This document shows, one piece after another, positions 1-8,808 of a DNA stretch of 64,000 nucleotides. Made by a program: the position numbers and the translations under genes. A model generated the notes under the pieces. The model searched no databases, was not told the origin of the DNA, and saw only the letters and a list, made by a program, of their open reading frames with translations. Within the stretch, counting starts at the first letter, position 1; each line of letters begins with the position of its first letter. This DNA is from Sulfurospirillum oryzae (GTDB lineage: Bacteria; Campylobacterota; Campylobacteria; Campylobacterales; Sulfurospirillaceae): assembly GCF_025770725.1 (NCBI RefSeq), contig NZ_JANZKZ010000004.1, positions 149,821 through 213,820 on the forward strand, read 5' to 3'.

Positions 1-1
1 A

Positions 2-1201
2 ATTGATGAAGCAGATTTTAAAACATTAGTCAAAGAGATTGAAGCACAAGAGGGATACCGTAAACCGATTGGTTTTGGTATCGCTAGAGTTGATCGTGGA
101 CAATTAAGCCCTGAAAAAATTTTACAAGCAACTTTCCCTGTTGTTAACTGGAATGAAAACTTTGGAAGTGCGGCTATTATGATAGCCGCACTTCAAGCCA
201 GTGACGTTGAGGTGGATTTTTCAAGCAGCGAATTTGTCTATGATGTGAAAAAGAAGTTTGTTAAAAATGCGATGAATGCATTTACCCCGTATCTAAACCA
301 AGCGATTGGCGAAGCCCATAAAAATGTTCAAGTGATTAAAACACTTGATTGGATCGCACAAACGGAGAAACTCAAAAAAGATTATCGAATTGTTTTCTTA
401 TTTGAAGATGATGCGCCTCTTAGCCCCGAAGCAGTTTATTTGAAACTTTATGCGCTCTCAAGTGGAAAAGCTCCGATTCGATCCTTAAACCTCTCTGGTG
501 CGTTTGGCGTGTTGGAAAATGTTGCGTGGTCAATGGGACAGCCTATAGAGCTTGCATGGCTGAGAATGCACGAAGTTGAAATGAAACTTTTGGGTGAGTA
601 TCCGATTATTGAATCCGTCGATAAATTCCCACGTTTCTTATCGCATATTATTCCAGCCGACAATACGCGTATCTTAGACGCAAGTAAAGTACGTATGGGT
701 GCGCAACTTCACGCGGGTACAACCATTATGCCGGGTGCGAGTTATGTGAACTTCAATGCAGGTACAACAGGTGCGGTGATGGTCGAAGGTCGTATTAGCT
801 CTTCCGTTGTGGTAGGCAAAGGAAGCGATGTAGGTGGGGGTGCTAGTATTTTAGGTGTGCTTAGTGGAACCAATGGCAACCCTGTCAGCATTGGTGAAAA
901 CACACTGCTTGGCGCAAATTCGGTTACGGGTATTCCTTTGGGGGATGCGTGTATCGTAGATGCAGGTATTGCGATTTTAGAGGGTACAAAAATCGGGGTG
1001 CATGCAGGAGAACTTACTAAAATTATTGAAGCAAATCCAAAAGCAAAACTCAAAAAGCCAGGTAAAGAAGAATTACTTTTCTTTAAAGGTTTAGAGCTCT
1101 CAGGACTGGATGGTGTTCATTTCCGCCAAAATAGCGTTAATGGTATGATTATGGCAACACGCAGTAAACGCGAAATCAAGCTTAACAGCGAACTACATTA
1201 A
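2..1201 (+). CDS. dapD: Tetrahydrodipicolinate N-succinyltransferase, 5' partial
   Basis: The reading frame is open from base 2, so the gene begins before the window; the Met at 179 is internal. About 399 residues are visible. The product is the DapD acyltransferase of the succinylase branch of lysine/diaminopimelate synthesis, which moves succinyl from succinyl-CoA to tetrahydrodipicolinate in the cytoplasm. The C-terminal half has left-handed beta-helix hexapeptide repeats (roughly 660-1000 bp: RMGAQLHAGTTIMPGASYVN, then GTTGAVMVEGRISSSVVVGK), followed by GIPLGDACIVDAGIAILEGT, as expected for the long epsilonproteobacterial DapD form. A strong hairpin follows the stop codon. Family assignment is firm; only the N-terminus is missing. 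Confidence 0.93.
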   Translation: MDEADFKTLVKEIEAQEGYRKPIGFGIARVDRGQLSPEKILQATFPVVNWNENFGSAAIMIAALQASDVEVDFSSSEFVYDVKKKFVKNAMNAFTPYLNQAIGEAHKNVQVIKTLDWIAQTEKLKKDYRIVFLFEDDAPLSPEAVYLKLYALSSGKAPIRSLNLSGAFGVLENVAWSMGQPIELAWLRMHEVEMKLLGEYPIIESVDKFPRFLSHIIPADNTRILDASKVRMGAQLHAGTTIMPGASYVNFNAGTTGAVMVEGRISSSVVVGKGSDVGGGASILGVLSGTNGNPVSIGENTLLGANSVTGIPLGDACIVDAGIAILEGTKIGVHAGELTKIIEANPKAKLKKPGKEELLFFKGLELSGLDGVHFRQNSVNGMIMATRSKREIKLNSELH

Positions 1202-1205
1202 TATT

Positions 1206-1239
1206 TTTCAAGGAAGGATTTTTTAATCCTTCCTTGAAA
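1206..1239. terminator. Bidirectional hairpin terminator between convergent dapD and the small CxxC gene
   Basis: A perfect 15-bp stem (TTTCAAGGAAGGATT, 1206-1220) with a TTTT loop pairs with 1225-1239. It lies 5 bases after the dapD stop and is flanked by T-rich and A-rich sequence, so it can act on both strands. Its left loop edge and right arm also encode the last five residues and stop of the opposing gene (1223-1441). Confidence 0.75.
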
Positions 1240-1441
1240 TCAAAGCGTTATTAAACTCTTCTGCCCATCTGAGTGAAACTTTTTCATACGTTTTATTGGC
1301 GACAGGGTCATCTTTTAAAATCCAATTTCCACATGTTGCGCATTTAGTAGCATAAGTTTCGAGTTGCGCTAAATCCATAGAATCTATCTCTATAAGTCGA
1401 GCCTTGCATTCTGCAATGGAGCATTTAAGCGAGCTATTCAC
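1223..1441 (-). CDS. Small CxxC protein of unknown function
   Basis: A 72-residue protein with one CATC pair near residues 34-37, suggesting a metal or redox site, and no signal peptide or membrane segment. The start at 1441 is preceded by AAGGAGTT, a good ribosome binding site. It is convergent with dapD and its final codons lie inside the shared terminator hairpin. I do not recognise the family. It is probably real because of the start signal and because it fills the gap between two genes. Confidence 0.65.
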   Translation of the reverse strand: MNSSLKCSIAECKARLIEIDSMDLAQLETYATKCATCGNWILKDDPVANKTYEKVSLRWAEEFNNALISRKD

Positions 1442-1506
1442 AAAGAACTCCTTGTTTGGATATTTTGGTTCATTGTATCACAGCAAAAAAAGCTATTATG
1501 TGTAAA

Positions 1507-2724
1507 TTATAAGCAAATAAGGCAGTTACGTCCACTCTCTTTGGCTTTATATAGAGCATCATCTGCGATTTTGATAATCTCCTGAGGTGTTTTTCCTTTA
1601 GCAGATAGGGCTACACCGATACTAACGGAAAGACGCTCTTTCTTTACCGTGGTTGATGACTGAAGCTCTTTGGGTGCTTTTTCAGGACGATTTTTATCGC
1701 GAATGGCAAAACCTCTTCTAAAAATATGTTCTCTTACTTCTTCAAGAGCCATAATACACTCTTCTTTTTTCTTTCCGTTGAAAAGAATCGTAAATTCTTC
1801 ACCACCGTAGCGATATACTTTACCACCGTTTTTCACATGAGTCAGCTCTTTAGCGACCAGTTTTAAAACATCATCTCCTATATCATGCCCAAACTTATCG
1901 TTAAATTTTTTAAAAAAGTCAATATCGACCATGGCTATAATGTAGTGTGAGCCTAAGCGTAAAAAACGCTCCTCTAGAGCTCTTCGTGAGGGGACATTGG
2001 TTAGCGTGTCAATGTAAGCCATCCGATACGCATCGTGAACGAGTGCTGCTATGGCGATCCATGAGGCGACAAGGCAGAAGAGAACAAAATGGTTACTCTC
2101 TTGTAAAAATAGGAGTGGAACCATCTGCGCAAAAAGCATCCAAAAGGGAGCTTTTTGACTTTGGATTTCAAAGAGAAGGGAGATTAAAAAGACAAAAAGT
2201 AATGAAATAATCGCAATAATCAAAATAAAATCGCTTGCCTTTGAAAGCCCTTGAAGGCTTACATGTAAAATAGGCGTATCAAGTGCTTGCAAAAGTGCGG
2301 GTGAAAAGTATTTTAAACCAGCGTAGCCAATACCAAGAATTATCAACCCAATACTCGTACGAAGTGTTCCAAAAGAACTAAAAAGCCCCCTTTCTTGCAA
2401 CGCATAAATCAAAAGATAACCAAGGGCCGTGATTAAAGGAGCGATATGCCAAAAGGCTTGGACGCTTAGTTTTGTAAACAGAGTGTTGGGGAAGGCTAAA
2501 CAGAGTGTAAAAAAAAGTGGGAAGAGAAGCAAAACAAAGAGTTTGCTTTTGTTAAAATAAATGCTTAGAACTATGGCAATAATAAGAAAAACAAAAGTGC
2601 TTTGCCAGATGAAGTAGTAAGCATAAGTGGGGATAAGTCCAAATTTTATAACGAAAAGAGTTGAAAAGATCATCCCTAAACAGAGTGCATGAAAAGTAGA
2701 GAGAGAGTCTTTGAGTCGTTGCAT
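1507..2724 (-). CDS. Membrane-bound GGDEF diguanylate cyclase
   Basis: A 405-residue protein. The first ~230 residues form about seven hydrophobic segments with no recognisable sensor motif. A GGDEF domain follows (about 240-405) with DIDFFKKFNDKFGHDIGDD metal/substrate-binding sequence and the intact catalytic GGEEF at 307-311. It should make cyclic di-GMP at the inner membrane. The RxxD product-inhibition site expected just upstream of GGEEF is absent (HVKNGGKVYRY), so feedback control by that route is unlikely. The domain assignment is firm; the signal sensed is unknown. One TTACATGTAA palindrome lies inside it near 2259. Confidence 0.9.
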   Translation of the reverse strand: MQRLKDSLSTFHALCLGMIFSTLFVIKFGLIPTYAYYFIWQSTFVFLIIAIVLSIYFNKSKLFVLLLFPLFFTLCLAFPNTLFTKLSVQAFWHIAPLITALGYLLIYALQERGLFSSFGTLRTSIGLIILGIGYAGLKYFSPALLQALDTPILHVSLQGLSKASDFILIIAIISLLFVFLISLLFEIQSQKAPFWMLFAQMVPLLFLQESNHFVLFCLVASWIAIAALVHDAYRMAYIDTLTNVPSRRALEERFLRLGSHYIIAMVDIDFFKKFNDKFGHDIGDDVLKLVAKELTHVKNGGKVYRYGGEEFTILFNGKKKEECIMALEEVREHIFRRGFAIRDKNRPEKAPKELQSSTTVKKERLSVSIGVALSAKGKTPQEIIKIADDALYKAKESGRNCLICL

Positions 2725-2751
2725 TCCGTTTCGTTTCCTATTTTTTTGCGA

Positions 2752-3537
2752 TTATAGCAAAATTAACTCATAATCCCATAAATCTCCCATAAGCGGTGCT
2801 TGAAGATGAGGTTTGCCTAAAAGTAATTTTACCACTTCAGTACTTTGAATTGAGGCAGCAAAGCACACTGTAAAAGAAGGGTTTCCTACTTTTTTTTCGA
2901 CACCATCACCTTTTTGTGAGTAGAGAGGCTCAAGCAAAGCAGAAGTTGAAAACTGACTACTGTACCCAGCAATAGCGCCATGGACAAAAGGTTTTTGCTT
3001 ATCATAGCAGAGTCTCGCAAGAAGGCATTTTAGATCAGGATTGTCAAGCGCATCAACGACAACATCGGCTTCTTTGATAAGATTTTCATCTGTTTTTGGG
3101 TCAAAAAAAGTTGTAATACTTCTTACATGTAAAGCAGGATTGATTTCTTCAAGTTTCTCTTTCAGTACTTCTGCTTTAAAGCATCCTAGTGTTTTAGGCG
3201 ATGAAAAATTTTGACGATTCATATTATGTTCTTCGAAAACATCACCATCACACAAAATAAGATTCCCCACACCGATGCGCGTTAGCATTTCAGAAACAAA
3301 ACCACCTAAGCCTCCACATCCGATGATAAGCACGGTAGAATGAAAAAGTCGGTATTGTTCCCCCGTGGAAATGGTCTTTTGATTGCGTTTGTATCGAAGC
3401 GGTAAAATATCATGTTTCAAAGCCATCTCTTCAACTTCTCTAAAGTTACATGTAAAGGTTTTCATTGCTTCAAACGTCGTTGTAAGTGGTAAGAAACCTT
3501 CGCCCAGATGACTTTTTAAAAAATCTAAAAGTTCCAT
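2752..3537 (-). CDS. ThiF/MoeB/HesA-family E1-like adenylyltransferase
   Basis: 261 residues. The nucleotide-binding glycine motif is seen in VLIIGCGGLGGFVSEML (about 70-86), followed by the acidic end of the Rossmann strand (LCDGDVFEEHNMNRQ) with the Asn-Arg-Gln of the family. It should activate the C-terminus of a ubiquitin-like sulfur carrier by adenylation. The four zinc-binding cysteines of typical MoeB (two CxxC pairs) are not evident. It lies next to two MoaD/ThiS-like genes and an AOR gene, which suggests a dedicated role in making the pterin cofactor of that oxidoreductase rather than thiamine. The precise partner is inferred from position. It contains two TTACATGTAA palindromes (about 3124 and 3446). 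Confidence 0.85.
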   Translation of the reverse strand: MELLDFLKSHLGEGFLPLTTTFEAMKTFTCNFREVEEMALKHDILPLRYKRNQKTISTGEQYRLFHSTVLIIGCGGLGGFVSEMLTRIGVGNLILCDGDVFEEHNMNRQNFSSPKTLGCFKAEVLKEKLEEINPALHVRSITTFFDPKTDENLIKEADVVVDALDNPDLKCLLARLCYDKQKPFVHGAIAGYSSQFSTSALLEPLYSQKGDGVEKKVGNPSFTVCFAASIQSTEVVKLLLGKPHLQAPLMGDLWDYELILL

Positions 3538-3596
3538 AAGGACTCCTTTTCGGTGTATAATATTCTTGGTTTTATTTTATTTTTTAAAGGAATAAC

Positions 3597-3872
3597 ATGC
3601 ATATTATACTCAATGCTTTTTCATTTTTGCGCGAGAAACTGAAAGTTCAAGGTATCGCGCATATTGAAGCGCCATACGAAGTGGTTCAAGGTATGCGTGT
3701 TAAAGAACTTATAGATAGCTTGGGGTTTCAAAACAATGAAGTAGAAGCAGTGTTTGTCAATCATACTGTCGTTCCCAAAGAGACGATTTTACAAGAGGGC
3801 GATAGAGTTGCTCTTCTCCCTCCAGGTACGCCTGGTTCTTACAGGTTACTCTCAGGGCTCAAAGAGCATTAA
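3597..3872 (+). CDS. MoaD/ThiS-family ubiquitin-like protein without a Gly-Gly tail
   Basis: 91 residues. The beta-grasp pattern is visible: an N-terminal strand, VKELIDSLGFQNNEVEAVFV in the middle, and VVPKETILQEGDRVALLPP near the end. Where other carriers end in Gly-Gly, this one continues as GTPGSYRLLSGLKEH, so it cannot be thiocarboxylated at its encoded end. It sits divergently beside the ThiF-like gene, is convergent with a normal MoaD-like gene, and the AOR gene lies further on. Proteins with this extended tail occur beside AOR genes as far as I recall, but their job is not clear to me. The start is preceded by TTTAAAGGAAT. Confidence 0.8.
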   Translation: MHIILNAFSFLREKLKVQGIAHIEAPYEVVQGMRVKELIDSLGFQNNEVEAVFVNHTVVPKETILQEGDRVALLPPGTPGSYRLLSGLKEH

Positions 3873-4103
3873 TCAACCACCACCAATTTTTGGGAAGAGG
3901 GCGATTTCGTCGCCCTCTTTTAAATGATAAGATGGATCAACATGTCGTCCATTGACCATTAAAACACCCAGTGGCGATACACCCTCAAGCTCTAGCGCAT
4001 CTACAACCATTTGTGCGGTTGTTCCTTTAGCATACTCTATTTTTTCATCCTTAAATCGACCATCTCGATATTGGGCAAAAAGCTTAACAGTGACCGTCAT
4101 CAT
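3873..4103 (-). CDS. MoaD/ThiS-family sulfur carrier ending in Gly-Gly-Gly
   Basis: 76 residues, a normal length for MoaD, ending KIGGG, the tail that is adenylated and thiocarboxylated to supply dithiolene sulfur to pyranopterin. Its start overlaps the AOR stop codon by one base (TAATG), so the two are translationally coupled. That makes it the likely dedicated sulfur carrier for the AOR bis-pterin cofactor, with the nearby ThiF-like protein as its activating enzyme (inference). Two adjacent ATG codons (4103 and 4100) are possible starts. Confidence 0.85.
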   Translation of the reverse strand: MMTVTVKLFAQYRDGRFKDEKIEYAKGTTAQMVVDALELEGVSPLGVLMVNGRHVDPSYHLKEGDEIALFPKIGGG

Positions 4104-5836
4104 TAAAAATTCCAGAACTCATCAATCTCTTCACCGCTAAAGTCCCAGATAGCATTGTGAGGAGGAAGTGTTTCGTATTTCATAAACTCTGGTAATCTGT
4201 CATCTGCTTTACCAAGACCTGCTTTGATGTTAAATTCATGCTCTGTTTTAAGAATGGTTTTACCCAAATTAACAACATCGTCAATTGTGAGGCTACAACC
4301 AAAACGTGCATTGATCATATCAACGAGTGCTGGTAGACATTTTGGATCATCGAGTGCTGGGAACGCAACGAAGATACACATACCAGTACTATCTACCGCT
4401 GCAGTTGCAATTTGAAGGTTGCGCGCAAGTTCAACTTGTCCCTCTTTTTTGAGTGGATCAACATAACCACCACTGTTAAGAATGTTGGTAGCAACCGCAT
4501 AACCTGAAGTATGGTCTGCTCCCATCGTTGAAGTCGCATACGTAATGCCTTGACCTTTAACAGCGCGTGGTTCATACGCAGGAATACCTTGACCTTTAAC
4601 GGTTGGAACGTGTGTTAAACCATAAATTTTACCTAAAACATGTGTACCGCTTCCGATAATACGACCTATTGGTGTTCCTTGTGGCAAATCTTTTGATAAA
4701 AGCTCATACGCTTTTTCACCATCGCCATAAGCGACAATGCCAGCATCAACTGCAAGACCAAGTGTAACGCTCGCTTCAATAGAATCAACACCCAAATCAT
4801 CCATAAGACCATCGATTTTTGCAATCATATCTAGATCTTTGATACCAAAGTTAGATCCAAGAGCCCAAATGGTCTCATACTCAAAACCTGATGTGAGGTA
4901 GTTGCCATCTTTGTCATTATAGACTTGTGAACATTGAATAACACAGCCTGCATGACAGCCATGGGTTGTTTTTCCACCTCTTGCTTTAATGGTTTCTGCC
5001 ATTGTCTCACCACAGATGTTTTCAGCAAATTCCCAATTACCTTCTCTAAAGTTATGAGTTGGAAGACCACCTGCCTCATTAAGGATATTAACAAGAACGT
5101 TGGTACCAAATGCTGGTAAGCCTTGTCCACTGATTGGGTTTTCTTGAAGTGCTTTAGTGAAAATTTTACTTGCTTCTTTGAATTTCTCAGGATCAGCAAT
5201 GGTTACTTCTTTATAATCTGCTGCATCAACAGTGATACATTTGATTTTTTTAGAACCCATAACAGCACCTAAACCACCACGTCCGTGACTTCTTAGCTTT
5301 CCACCAGGGTCTTTAACAGAGATGTTAGCAAGGTTCATACGCATTTCACCAACACGACCTATCGTCATCACTGCAACTTTTTTGTCATATTTTGCTGCCA
5401 TTGCGTCCAATACGGCATAGTTGTCTTTACCAACGAGTTCTGGAACTTCAATGAATTCGACGTTGTTTTTAGTGACATGTAATTGATAAAAAGCGTTCTT
5501 TTTAGGCATACCTTCAATGATAAGCGCTTTTACACCTAGCTTTGACATAATTTGTGCACTGGTTCCACCAACGTTTGACTCTTTGATACCACCTGTTAAT
5601 GGGCTTTTTGCTCCACACGAATTACGACCGCTATTAGAAGCAGATGTTCCTGAAAGAAGACCTGGTGCAAAAACAAGTTTATTATTTGGTCCCAATGGGT
5701 GACACTCTGGATCAACCTCTTTCGCAACAATAGTCGATGTTAATGCACGACCACCAAGTCCCATCCATTCTGTTGGAACTTCTTCAATTTTAAAACTAAG
5801 ATTTGTCATGTTGACACGATAAATTAAATCAGCCAT
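4103..5836 (-). CDS. aor: Aldehyde:ferredoxin oxidoreductase, tungsten-pterin family
   Basis: 577 residues, slightly short of the roughly 600 of archaeal AOR. All four expected [4Fe-4S] ligands are visible: three in CHAGCVIQC (middle of the protein) and one in DSTGMCIFVAF near the C-terminus. The conserved GRGGLGAVMGSKKIKCI and GADHTSGYAV segments are present. The enzyme oxidises aldehydes to carboxylates, or can run in reverse with low-potential electrons, at a tungsten bis-pterin in the cytoplasm. It is the first gene of a short operon with the MoaD-like gene. No ferredoxin or flavoprotein partner gene is adjacent, so the physiological acceptor is not shown. Substrate unknown. Confidence 0.92.
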   Translation of the reverse strand: MADLIYRVNMTNLSFKIEEVPTEWMGLGGRALTSTIVAKEVDPECHPLGPNNKLVFAPGLLSGTSASNSGRNSCGAKSPLTGGIKESNVGGTSAQIMSKLGVKALIIEGMPKKNAFYQLHVTKNNVEFIEVPELVGKDNYAVLDAMAAKYDKKVAVMTIGRVGEMRMNLANISVKDPGGKLRSHGRGGLGAVMGSKKIKCITVDAADYKEVTIADPEKFKEASKIFTKALQENPISGQGLPAFGTNVLVNILNEAGGLPTHNFREGNWEFAENICGETMAETIKARGGKTTHGCHAGCVIQCSQVYNDKDGNYLTSGFEYETIWALGSNFGIKDLDMIAKIDGLMDDLGVDSIEASVTLGLAVDAGIVAYGDGEKAYELLSKDLPQGTPIGRIIGSGTHVLGKIYGLTHVPTVKGQGIPAYEPRAVKGQGITYATSTMGADHTSGYAVATNILNSGGYVDPLKKEGQVELARNLQIATAAVDSTGMCIFVAFPALDDPKCLPALVDMINARFGCSLTIDDVVNLGKTILKTEHEFNIKAGLGKADDRLPEFMKYETLPPHNAIWDFSGEEIDEFWNF

Positions 5837-6000
5837 TTTAACTCCTTACATTTTGGTTATAAAGCCATAATATATCAAGTATATAGCATGAAAATAGCAA
5901 AGTCAAAGAAAGATTTTAAAACAAAAACATGCTTTTTTTGCATATCTTTTTTTACACACTTTAAAAAAATGTATTAAAATAAAGTAGTGGTTTTAAGCCA

Positions 6001-8535
6001 CTACTTTTGAGGTTTGAGAGATTGAAGTTCGATGATACGAAGAATAATTGCAGAGTAGTATGGAATACTCTGAATTAAAAGAGTAAATGCAAAAACATAA
6101 ATTTCAGTGATACGCGTAAAGTTTGTAAAGTAAAGCGCAAAGAATGAGATGGTAAGCAAAGTCGCTAAAATCATCTCATGACGAATAGGGCTTTTGTTGA
6201 CTTTTTTAGTGTTGCCACCTTTTTCAGTACGTTTGAAAGGAAGTCCGTCTTTAACAAAACCATCGTAAACTGCTTTAAAAATAACAAGTTGCAAACTCAT
6301 AGATGCAATCGCGCTTAACATGGTCTCTTTGACACTCATCTTCACTCTGGTGTGATACAAGATAAACGCATGCAAAATGTTGACCAAAAATGCGACTAAA
6401 ATAGGAAGCGTAAGGGGTAGCGTTGGGATCGTTACACCTACAAAGATAATGAATGGAACCCAGAAAATATTTAAAAAGGCAGTTAAGGCACCAAAGGCAT
6501 CGGAGAGCCAGAAGAACCAACCCGCCACAAAGTGATATTTTTGGTAAGGTGTTAAGGTTTTGGATGAAGGCATAAAATGACGCCAGTGACGTTTTAAAAT
6601 CTGAATCGCACCATACGCCCAGCGATGACGTTGCGTACGGAAAGCTTCAACCGTATCTGGAAGTAGTCCCCAACCGTAGCGTCTATTTGTATAGTGCGCA
6701 GTGTAACCTGCTTCAAAAAGACGAAGTCCAAGCTCTGAGTCTTCAACAATGGTATAGGTTGTCCAGTCTCCTACTTCATGCATAGCAGAAAGTCTTGCCA
6801 TAAGCATTGTTCCATGGGCTACGATGGCATTTTCTTCGTTTCGCTCAACCATACCGATGTCAAAGAAACCTGCATATTCTGCATTCATCGCTTGTTTGAT
6901 GAGTGATTCTTTACCATCGCGGTGATCTTGTGGTGCTTGCACAAGAGCCACTTTAGGATCATCAAAAAGTGGAACAAGATCAACCAGCCAGTTTTCACCC
7001 ACGATGTAATCCGCATCAATAACGGCTAAGATTTCGGCTTTTTCATTGGTATATTTAAGCGCTTCATTAAGAGCACCTGCTTTAAAGCCTTTACATGTAA
7101 TGTTCAAGAAGACAAATTTTTCACCCAGTTTTTGACAATGTTCTTCAATAGGCTTCCAGTAAAACTCTTCAGGTGTGTTGTTGATAACGACCAAAACTTC
7201 ATAATTGGTATATTTCATACGAGCTAAAGAGTCTAGTGTTTCAATGAGAACATGCGGTTGCTCTTTGTACGCAGGAACATGAATAGAGACAAATGGCACA
7301 TGATCTGATTTGAGATTAAGTGGTGCTAAACGCTCAGGTGCGATTCCTAATGTACATTTAAAGAGTTCATTGATTTTAGCAAGCGTGATAATGACCAAAG
7401 GAAGCATCAAGATGATTCCCATCGTCCACATAATCCACATACCAAAGTTCATGTAATAGATAAAGGGATACGTCGCTGCCATTGCAATACCAAAGCCCAT
7501 CGCTTGAGCTGCTGCTGCATACGTGATGGCATGGGCAAAGTTTACGCGTTGATTTCTCAAACCAAAGAATGTCAGCAGAATTCCAAAGAAAACGGAGCCT
7601 GCCATCTGATAACGCCAGAGTGGATTGATAATAGTTTGTTTAATAAAGTGAAATTTGGGTTGCTTATTGGTATCAAAAAGACCCCAGTACGGTCCAACAC
7701 TTCCTTCGTGCACGCCTTTCCATGGTTGATCAAACGCTTCAACGATATTATACGTCCACTTTTCAGCCTTAGCCATCTCCAAAAAGCCTGTAATTGCGGC
7801 AATTTGATTGGTGAGTGTTGCTTCCGCTTTCTCGTTATTATAACCACTGCTTGGCCAACCAAACTCCCCGATGGTAATTGGTTTTTTAGGATACATTTTA
7901 GCAATGGCATCGTATTTTTCTTTCGCAAACGCCAAAGTTTGCTCTATTGGCACTTTTTCCCAATACGGCAAGATGTGCACACAAATAAAATCAACATGGC
8001 GCGCTAGTTCAGTATTGGTAAGCCAAACGTGTTGAACTTCCGCTGTTGTTACGGGAATACGTGTACGCTTAGAAACACGGTCAATATATTCATAGAGTTC
8101 ATCAGGGGTCAAATCTGCACGTAAAAGAACCTCGTTTCCTACGATAATGGAAGAAATTCTAGGGCTGTACAGTTTGATCAATTCAAAGAGTGTTTCTATC
8201 TCAGCTTCATTGGCACCTTTATCTCCTGAGAGCCAAAGACCGACATCGACTTTAAGTTTAGTATCTTTTACATTTTCCAAAACATGTTTGGCATCAGAGA
8301 TGGCGTAAGTTCGCACTTTTCGTGCAATCTGCGCGATTGTTTTCATGTCTTCTGCAATCTCAGCATCGCTCTTAAGGGCTTTCTCAAATCCACTGAATGG
8401 TGTGTAAGAAAGAGACTCGAGTTTTTCACCAATTTGAGGTGAAAGGACGATTTGGTCGCCGGATCTTGTCCATATAAGTATTTGAACAAGGGATGTGATA
8501 ACGAGGGAAAGTAGAATATATTTGAAGTATTTCAA
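6001..8535 (-). CDS. GH17-GT2 fusion, beta-glucan synthase-like membrane protein
   Basis: 844 residues. A TTG start at 8535 is preceded by GGAG at good spacing. After an N-terminal anchor comes a glycoside hydrolase 17-like domain (about 40-300), with VGNEVLLR and ITIGEFGWPSSGY supplying the two candidate catalytic glutamates, predicted outside the membrane. Several membrane segments lead to a GT2 domain (about 410-640) with VSIHVPAYKE, VIDADY, a VEDSELG aspartate and the QRHRW motif of processive synthases, then a C-terminal membrane block. The domain order resembles NdvB-type beta-1,3-glucan synthases. It probably polymerises and exports a beta-glucan while remodelling it outside. Product and linkage are inferred. 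No partner gene adjoins it. Confidence 0.82.
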   Translation of the reverse strand: MKYFKYILLSLVITSLVQILIWTRSGDQIVLSPQIGEKLESLSYTPFSGFEKALKSDAEIAEDMKTIAQIARKVRTYAISDAKHVLENVKDTKLKVDVGLWLSGDKGANEAEIETLFELIKLYSPRISSIIVGNEVLLRADLTPDELYEYIDRVSKRTRIPVTTAEVQHVWLTNTELARHVDFICVHILPYWEKVPIEQTLAFAKEKYDAIAKMYPKKPITIGEFGWPSSGYNNEKAEATLTNQIAAITGFLEMAKAEKWTYNIVEAFDQPWKGVHEGSVGPYWGLFDTNKQPKFHFIKQTIINPLWRYQMAGSVFFGILLTFFGLRNQRVNFAHAITYAAAAQAMGFGIAMAATYPFIYYMNFGMWIMWTMGIILMLPLVIITLAKINELFKCTLGIAPERLAPLNLKSDHVPFVSIHVPAYKEQPHVLIETLDSLARMKYTNYEVLVVINNTPEEFYWKPIEEHCQKLGEKFVFLNITCKGFKAGALNEALKYTNEKAEILAVIDADYIVGENWLVDLVPLFDDPKVALVQAPQDHRDGKESLIKQAMNAEYAGFFDIGMVERNEENAIVAHGTMLMARLSAMHEVGDWTTYTIVEDSELGLRLFEAGYTAHYTNRRYGWGLLPDTVEAFRTQRHRWAYGAIQILKRHWRHFMPSSKTLTPYQKYHFVAGWFFWLSDAFGALTAFLNIFWVPFIIFVGVTIPTLPLTLPILVAFLVNILHAFILYHTRVKMSVKETMLSAIASMSLQLVIFKAVYDGFVKDGLPFKRTEKGGNTKKVNKSPIRHEMILATLLTISFFALYFTNFTRITEIYVFAFTLLIQSIPYYSAIILRIIELQSLKPQK

Positions 8536-8641
8536 CCGTATGCTCCGAAAAAAATTTCATAACTTTAGCAACTATAACGCTATTTCATAACGAATCGGGT
8601 GATTTTACAACAACTTTGTTTAAAAAAATGAAGCACTATAC

Positions 8642-8653
8642 TTTACATGTAAA
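8642..8653. repeat. TTTACATGTAAA palindrome in the 8536-8808 gap
   Basis: One intergenic copy of the abundant palindrome, between the divergent glucan-synthase-like and ybiT genes. The rest of this 273-base gap is AT-rich and presumably holds both promoters; I could not assign clear -10 or -35 boxes. Confidence 0.8.
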
Positions 8654-8808
8654 TGTTTTCTCTTTGAAGAAGCTTTTTGGGATCGTAAAGCAATGTTAGG
8701 CAAATGCGTTTTACAACGTTTTTGACGTACTCTAAGCGAACTCTTTATCTTTTCAAGGGTTACGAAAGAAGTCTAATGTTATAATCCGCGAAAAAAGAAA
8801 GAGTATAC

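Noticed and set aside
7504..8007. 167-codon open frame on the plus strand opposite the GH17 domain
   Set aside because: Antisense to a clear gene, no family resemblance, no start signal.
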